Positions 59,531-64,000 of a stretch of DNA of 64,000 nt are shown here, piece by piece. The stretch spans positions 1 through 64,000 of the forward strand of contig CACWHX010000004.1 of the NCBI GenBank assembly GCA_902760845.1, written 5' to 3'. The DNA comes from Oscillospiraceae bacterium (lineage in GTDB: Bacteria > Bacillota > Clostridia > Oscillospirales > Oscillospiraceae). Position 1 is the first letter of the stretch. Every line of letters begins with the position of its first letter. The notes below the pieces were generated by a model. That model was given only the letters and a program-made list of their open reading frames with translations. It was not told where the DNA came from and did no database searches. A program made the translations under genes and the position numbers.

Positions 59531-59600
59531 CCGGAGGGGAGGGGCTTCGGCTCCTCCCCTTCACCGGATGCGGGCATGGGGCTTCGTGCCCGCGTCCGCT
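59531..59600 (+). promoter_or_regulatory. Two intercistronic hairpins in the liv operon
   Basis: AGGGGAGG/CCTCCCCT around a CTTCGG loop (59535-59560) and GCGGGCA/TGCCCGC (about 59570-59595). Neither has a T-tract; they probably attenuate or stabilise the livK message. Confidence 0.6.
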
Positions 59601-59702
59601 GGTGCGGAACTTGAGCTGCTACGAGAGCTGCGGGCGTGCACCGCGGCCTTCGCGGCGGCTTAAATACCGTTTTTGACACATCCATAACAGAGAGGTAGAC
59701 CG

Positions 59703-60578
59703 ATGCAATTTTTTGTTTCTCAAATTCTGTCCGGCATCTCCCTCGGCGGCCAATATGCGCTGATCGCCATCGGCTATACGATGGTCTACGGCATTCTGCG
59801 CCTGATTAACTTCGCGCACGGCGACGTGTTCATGTGCGCGGGCGTGATGATGGTGTTCATGTCCGCCTCGATGCCGATCTATGCTTCCATTCCGCTCATG
59901 CTGGTTTTGACGGTGCTGCTCGGCTTTGTGATCGAGCGCGCGGCCTATAAGCCGCTGCGCACCGCGCCGCGCATGTCCGTCATGATCTCGGCCATCGGCG
60001 TGAGCTATCTGCTGCAAAATCTCGCGCTCTACGCCACCGGCGGTCAGCCGCAGACGTATCCGACGCTGCCGTTCATTTCCAACAGCGTCACGATCCTCGG
60101 CGCGCCCACGCACTGGGTCACGGTCATCACGCCGGTCCTTGTGGTGCTGCTGGTGCTGGCGTTGCAGTGGCTCATCAATCACACCAAGATCGGCATGGCC
60201 ATGCGTGCCGTCGCCAAGGATTTTGAGACCAGCCAGCTCATGGGCATCAAGATCAACCGCGTCATCTCCGTCACGTTTATCATCGGCTCGTTTCTTGCGG
60301 CGGTCGGCTCGCTGCTTTACTTTACGAACTATCCCACCGTCGTGCCGCTCTCCGGCGCGATGCCCGGACTCAAGGCGTTCGTCGCCGCAGTGTTCGGCGG
60401 CATCGGCTCGATTCCCGGCGCGGTCATCGGCGCGTTCATCATCGGCATTGTGGAGACGCTCATCAAGGGCACGAGCTATACCGTGTTTTCCGATGCGTTT
60501 ACGTTTGCCCTGCTGATTATTATTCTCGTGGTCAAGCCCACCGGCCTCTTCGGCGAGCGGGCCACGGACAAGGTTTGA
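59703..60578 (+). CDS. livH: Branched-chain amino-acid ABC transporter permease LivH
   Basis: A 291-residue membrane permease with about eight helices (SLGGQYALIAIGYTMVYGILRLINFAHGD) characteristic of LivH and the C-terminal FGGIGSIPGAVIGAFIIG. It forms the membrane channel with LivM. It starts the permease-ATPase part of the operon. Confidence 0.96.
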   Translation: MQFFVSQILSGISLGGQYALIAIGYTMVYGILRLINFAHGDVFMCAGVMMVFMSASMPIYASIPLMLVLTVLLGFVIERAAYKPLRTAPRMSVMISAIGVSYLLQNLALYATGGQPQTYPTLPFISNSVTILGAPTHWVTVITPVLVVLLVLALQWLINHTKIGMAMRAVAKDFETSQLMGIKINRVISVTFIIGSFLAAVGSLLYFTNYPTVVPLSGAMPGLKAFVAAVFGGIGSIPGAVIGAFIIGIVETLIKGTSYTVFSDAFTFALLIIILVVKPTGLFGERATDKV

Positions 60579-60594
60579 GAGGAGGGGATCACAG

Positions 60595-61791
60595 ATGCCA
60601 AAGACCAAACAGCAAACCTCCGGCAGCGGCAAGCTGATTACCCTCCTGATTGTGGCCGCCTTTATGGCGCTCACGATCATCCTGGAAAACACCATGTCGC
60701 CAAGCTCTCTGCTCTTTACGGTCATCAAAAAGGGCGCGGTCTATTCGCTTGTCGCCGTTTCGATGAACCTGCTCAACGGCTTCACGGGCCTGTTCTCGCT
60801 GGGGCAGGCGGGCTTCATGCTCCTGGGCGCGTATACATATGCCATTTTCATGATCCCGAGCGACGTGCGCGACAGCGTGTATTATCTGTTCAACGGCTCG
60901 TCCGTGCACTTCTCGTTCCAGGAGATGTTCGGCGCGATTTTCGGCACGGCCGGCTTCGGCGGCGCGGTGAGCCTGGTGCTCGGCGTGCTGGTCGCCATTA
61001 TCTGCGCCGGCATTGTCGCGGCGATCTTCGCGTATCTCATCGGGCTTCCGGTGCTGCGCCTCAAGAGCGATTATCTCGCCATTGCGACGCTCGGCTTTGC
61101 GGAGATCATCCGCGCGATTTTCCAGTGGGATAAGCTTGGCCCCGTGACGAACGGCGCCAACATGCTCAAGAATTTCCCGACGTTTGCGGACTTTAATATT
61201 AAGAACGCCTCCGGGCAGATCGTGCTGCGGCTTTCGGCATTCGTGCCGGTCTTTCTCTCCGCCGTGTGCATCTTCATCATCGTGCTGCTCATCAACTCGT
61301 CCTATGGCCGCGCGTTCAAGGCCATCCGCGACGACGAGATTGCGGCCGAGGCCATGGGCGTGAATCTTGCGCACCATAAGCGGCTGTCCTTCTGCATCAG
61401 CTCGTTCTTCGCCGGCGTGGGCGGCGCGCTGTTTGCCATGTTCACCACCATGGTGCAGGCGAAGGTGTTCACCTCCACCATGACATATGAGATTTTGCTC
61501 ATCGTCGTCATCGGCGGCATCGGCTCCGTTTCCGGCAGCTGCATCGCGTCGCTTTTGTACATTGCGGCCTCCGAGTGGTGGCTGCGCTTTCTCGATAACG
61601 AGACGTATATCAACGGGACCCGCGTCCCGCTGCTGCGCAGCGGCTTTCGCATGGTCGTGTTCTCCGTCATCATTATGATCGTCGTGCTGTTCTTCCGCCA
61701 GGGCATCATGGGCTCGCGCGAGCTGCCGGAGCTGCTCCGCAGGCGTCCGAAGAAGCAGCCGGCCGTGGAGGAGGTGCGGACGCATGAGTAA
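60595..61791 (+). CDS. livM: Branched-chain amino-acid ABC transporter permease LivM
   Basis: A 398-residue permease with about nine helices. NLLNGFTGLFSLGQAGFMLLGAYTYA and the cytosolic EAA-like loop SSYGRAFKAIRDDEIAAEAMGVNLAHHK mark LivM. A basic C-terminal tail follows the last helix. It overlaps livG by eight bases. Confidence 0.95.
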   Translation: MPKTKQQTSGSGKLITLLIVAAFMALTIILENTMSPSSLLFTVIKKGAVYSLVAVSMNLLNGFTGLFSLGQAGFMLLGAYTYAIFMIPSDVRDSVYYLFNGSSVHFSFQEMFGAIFGTAGFGGAVSLVLGVLVAIICAGIVAAIFAYLIGLPVLRLKSDYLAIATLGFAEIIRAIFQWDKLGPVTNGANMLKNFPTFADFNIKNASGQIVLRLSAFVPVFLSAVCIFIIVLLINSSYGRAFKAIRDDEIAAEAMGVNLAHHKRLSFCISSFFAGVGGALFAMFTTMVQAKVFTSTMTYEILLIVVIGGIGSVSGSCIASLLYIAASEWWLRFLDNETYINGTRVPLLRSGFRMVVFSVIIMIVVLFFRQGIMGSRELPELLRRRPKKQPAVEEVRTHE

Positions 61792-62626
61792 CAACATCCT
61801 CAGCGTGGAGAACATCACCATGCAGTTCGGCGGCGTCATCGCGGTGAACAATCTCACCATCGAGGTGCCGGAGCATAAGATCGTCGCGCTCATTGGCCCG
61901 AATGGCGCGGGAAAGACCACGGCCTTCAACTGCATCACCGGCGTATATGAGCCGACCAACGGCCGCGTCCGGTTCCTGGACGAGACGATCGTGGAAAACC
62001 ACCCGCACGGGAAGATGAAGAAATCCTATGCCGGGGAGAATGCGGGGCTGTACACGCATGTTGTCAGTCCCACGCCGGACACGATCACCCAGCTCGGCAT
62101 TGCCCGCACGTTCCAGAACATCCGACTCTGGAAGAGCATGACCGTGTTTGAAAACGTGCTCACGGCGAAGCACATGCGCGCCCGGCAAAACGTCTTTTCC
62201 GCGACGTTCCGCGGCAACGCGAAAGAGGAAAAGCGGATGCGCGAGGAGACGATGCAGCTTCTGCAGGAGCAGGGGCTGGAGCATCACAAGGACGATCTTG
62301 CCACGAGCCTGCCCTACGGTCTGCAGCGCCGGCTGGAGATTGCCCGCGCGCTCGCGACGAATCCGAAGCTGCTGCTGCTCGACGAGCCGGCCGCGGGCAT
62401 GAACCCACAGGAAACGCAGGAGCTTGCCCAGTTCATCCGCGAGATTCGGGAGAAATACGGCCTCACCGTTTTTCTGATCGAGCACCACATGGACCTCGTC
62501 ATGAAAATCTCCGACTATATCTACGTCATCGACTTCGGCAGCGAGATTGCGCAGGGCGTGCCGAAGGACGTGCAGAACAACCAGCACGTGATCGACGCCT
62601 ATCTGGGGGTGGTGGAAGATGCGTGA
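61784..62626 (+). CDS. livG: Branched-chain amino-acid ABC transporter ATPase LivG
   Basis: A 280-residue ATPase with Walker A (GPNGAGKTT), a typical LivG insertion, a degenerate signature (TSLPYGLQRRLEIARAL) and Walker B (LLLLDEPAAGMNP). The LPYG-type signature in place of LSGG is normal for LivG. It overlaps livF by eight bases. Confidence 0.96.
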   Translation: MSNNILSVENITMQFGGVIAVNNLTIEVPEHKIVALIGPNGAGKTTAFNCITGVYEPTNGRVRFLDETIVENHPHGKMKKSYAGENAGLYTHVVSPTPDTITQLGIARTFQNIRLWKSMTVFENVLTAKHMRARQNVFSATFRGNAKEEKRMREETMQLLQEQGLEHHKDDLATSLPYGLQRRLEIARALATNPKLLLLDEPAAGMNPQETQELAQFIREIREKYGLTVFLIEHHMDLVMKISDYIYVIDFGSEIAQGVPKDVQNNQHVIDAYLGVVEDA

Positions 62627-63329
62627 ACCGATCCTGAAAATCAGTGACCTCAAGGTCAACTATGGCGGCATTGAAGCCGTCAAGGGCATTTCCTTTGACG
62701 TGCCGGAGGGCGAGATCGTCACGCTCATCGGCTCCAACGGCGCGGGCAAAAGCTCCACGCTGCGCACCATTGCGGGGCTGGTAAAGCCCGTGTCCGGCAG
62801 CGTTGCGCTGCAGGGCGAGGACATTACCGGCAAGGACCCCGACGCCATCGTCGCCAGAGGCGTGACGCTCGTGCCGGAGGGGCGCCGCATTTTCCCGGAC
62901 ATGACCGTTCTGGAAAATCTCAAGATCGGCGCATACCTGCGCAAGGATGATCTGACGGACGATCTCGATTGGGTCTTTTCGCTTTTCCCGCGCCTCAAGG
63001 AGCGCAGCTGGCAGGCCGGCGGCACGCTTTCCGGCGGCGAGCAGCAGATGCTTGCGGTTGGCCGCGCGCTGATGAGCCGCCCGCGTCTGCTGATGATGGA
63101 CGAGCCGTCGCTCGGCCTCGCGCCGCTCGTCGTGCGTGACATTTTCTCCATCATCCAGGAGATCAACAAGCAGGGCGTCACGATCCTGCTCATCGAGCAG
63201 AACGCCAACATGGCGCTCAAAATCGCGGACATCGGCTATGTGCTGGAAACCGGGCGTCTGATCCTGTCCGGCACCGGCGCCGAGCTGCTGGTAAATGAGG
63301 ATATAAAAAAGGCATATCTTGGCGCGTAA
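62619..63329 (+). CDS. livF: Branched-chain amino-acid ABC transporter ATPase LivF
   Basis: A 236-residue ATPase with Walker A (GSNGAGKSS), signature (LSGGEQQMLAVGRALM) and Walker B (LLMMDEPSLGLAP). It pairs with LivG under the LivH/LivM channel. It is the last gene of the liv operon and is followed by a terminator. Confidence 0.96.
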   Translation: MREPILKISDLKVNYGGIEAVKGISFDVPEGEIVTLIGSNGAGKSSTLRTIAGLVKPVSGSVALQGEDITGKDPDAIVARGVTLVPEGRRIFPDMTVLENLKIGAYLRKDDLTDDLDWVFSLFPRLKERSWQAGGTLSGGEQQMLAVGRALMSRPRLLMMDEPSLGLAPLVVRDIFSIIQEINKQGVTILLIEQNANMALKIADIGYVLETGRLILSGTGAELLVNEDIKKAYLGA

Positions 63330-63338
63330 GCCATGTCA

Positions 63339-63370
63339 ACGCCTGCCGGGGTGCGCCCGGCAGGCGTTTT
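63339..63370 (+). terminator. liv operon terminator
   Basis: ACGCCTGCCGGG (63339-63350) pairs with CCCGGCAGGCGT (63356-63367), followed by TTTT. Confidence 0.88.
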
Positions 63371-63470
63371 GCGCAAAAGAGGGCGGCGCGGGAACAATTG
63401 CGCGGCGCGCAGCGTCATTTATTACGTCATGGAACCATTGTATATGGGAAACAGAGAAATGAGGTGCCAC

Positions 63471-64000
63471 ATGAAACGATCTTGCATGCTTCTTCTGGCC
63501 TTGTGCCTGCTTGTCGGACTGCTCGCCGGCTGCGGGACGGACAAACCGGCCAGCACCGCGCAGCCGACGGCGAGCGGCGCCGCGCCTGAGATTGAAACGC
63601 TTTCCCTGCGCTTCGCCGCGTCGTACCAGGAGGTCTATGACGCGCTGCAATCCGCGCAGGAGAACATGAAAAACAGCAGCTATCGCGGCCCGGATTCCAC
63701 GGTCGATTTTGCCGATGCCGCGGCGACGGAGGGCGCAGGTGACCTGGGCGCCGCAGGAGAGGCGGGTACGCCCTACTATTCCGGCACAAACGTGCAGGTC
63801 GCGGGCGTGGACGAGGGCGATATTGTAAAGACAGATGGAGAATATCTTTACATTCTGCGCGAGTATGAGCTCATCATCATGCAGGTGAACGGCGCAGACG
63901 TGGAGGAGGTCTCCCACACCATGATCGGTCAGGCGTGGGACCGGGAGGAATATGAGGACGGCGGCAGCCGCAGCCGGGAGAAGAGCCCCTTTGCGCTCTA
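63471..64000 (+). CDS. Beta-propeller domain lipoprotein (5' part)
   Basis: The first 176 codons of a gene running off the right edge. A lipobox (LLAGC) is followed by a low-complexity Ala/Gly/Ser region and the motif TNVQVAGVDEGDIVKTDGEYLY, which opens the secreted beta-propeller family (Beta_propel, DUF2258-type). These proteins are about 600 residues; their function is unknown, with a surface or protease-inhibitor-like role proposed. The start is ATG 63471 after GAGGTG. Confidence 0.85.
   Translation, partial: MKRSCMLLLALCLLVGLLAGCGTDKPASTAQPTASGAAPEIETLSLRFAASYQEVYDALQSAQENMKNSSYRGPDSTVDFADAAATEGAGDLGAAGEAGTPYYSGTNVQVAGVDEGDIVKTDGEYLYILREYELIIMQVNGADVEEVSHTMIGQAWDREEYEDGGSRSREKSPFAL

Overview
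The window is a GC-rich, densely coded stretch of a Gram-positive, low-branching Clostridia-type chromosome, most likely a gut Oscillospiraceae relative (Oscillibacter, Dysosmobacter or Flavonifractor type). This is inferred from sporulation-linked genes (YunB, BofA and its DUF2508 neighbour), SLH-domain surface proteins, lipoproteins with Gram-positive lipoboxes, sortase substrates, ferredoxin-fused reductases and a second type II topoisomerase pair. No rRNA is present to fix the taxonomy.

Layout. 1-7.1 kb: an SDR reductase, RNase P RNA on the minus strand, then murD, yunB, ligA, tatD and a Tyr phosphatase on the plus strand. 7.1-7.9 kb: a metallophosphatase that has lost its N-terminal half, abutting five consecutive perfect hairpins. 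7.9-19.3 kb: an accessory redox and stress region. It holds a LuxR regulator divergent from a [2Fe-2S] flavoreductase and a CrtI-like flavoenzyme; a six-gene minus-strand operon (SirTM-like sirtuin, ferredoxin-nitroreductase, OpuC-type osmoprotectant importer) divergent from a cysteine-bearing HxlR regulator; and an Fe-S aldo/keto reductase. 19.4-26.8 kb: tRNA-Leu, a DUF975 protein, rrf2-iscS, rodA, an SLH-anchored SleB-like hydrolase, tsaE, tsaB, upp.

26.8-34.9 kb is a flavin-based extracellular electron transfer locus: apbE (FmnB), an EetA-like NusG-II protein, an EetB-like membrane protein, an SLH protein with FMN-binding motifs, a membrane-anchored protein with four FMN-binding domains, a single-domain FMN protein and a NapH-like membrane ferredoxin. 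35-48.6 kb is mostly housekeeping: exonuclease, ddl-murF, bofA, a ParE/ParC-like topoisomerase operon, yitT, a degenerate transglutaminase-like lipoprotein, tRNA-Gly and an FAD protein.

48.6-54.9 kb (minus strand) is a sortase-assembled pilus operon whose first gene fuses two FMN-binding domains to Spy0128-type isopeptide pilin domains with an NPLTG sorting signal. It is followed by a vWA pilin, a small anchor pilin, a class B sortase and a SipA-like signal peptidase lacking both catalytic residues. A near-identical 16-bp palindrome (GTTAG-N6-CTAAC) precedes both this operon and the SLH-FMN gene 25 kb away, which suggests co-regulation of the electron-transfer locus and a flavin-bearing pilus. 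This flavinylated pilus is the strongest candidate here for an undescribed system. A separate promoter-to-terminator unit encodes a 22-residue peptide with five cysteines just past the pilus operon.

55-64 kb: tandem fragments of the tRNA-Gln 3' end, tRNA-Gln, ackA, tmcAL, a livKHMGF branched-chain amino-acid importer, and the start of a beta-propeller lipoprotein cut by the window edge.
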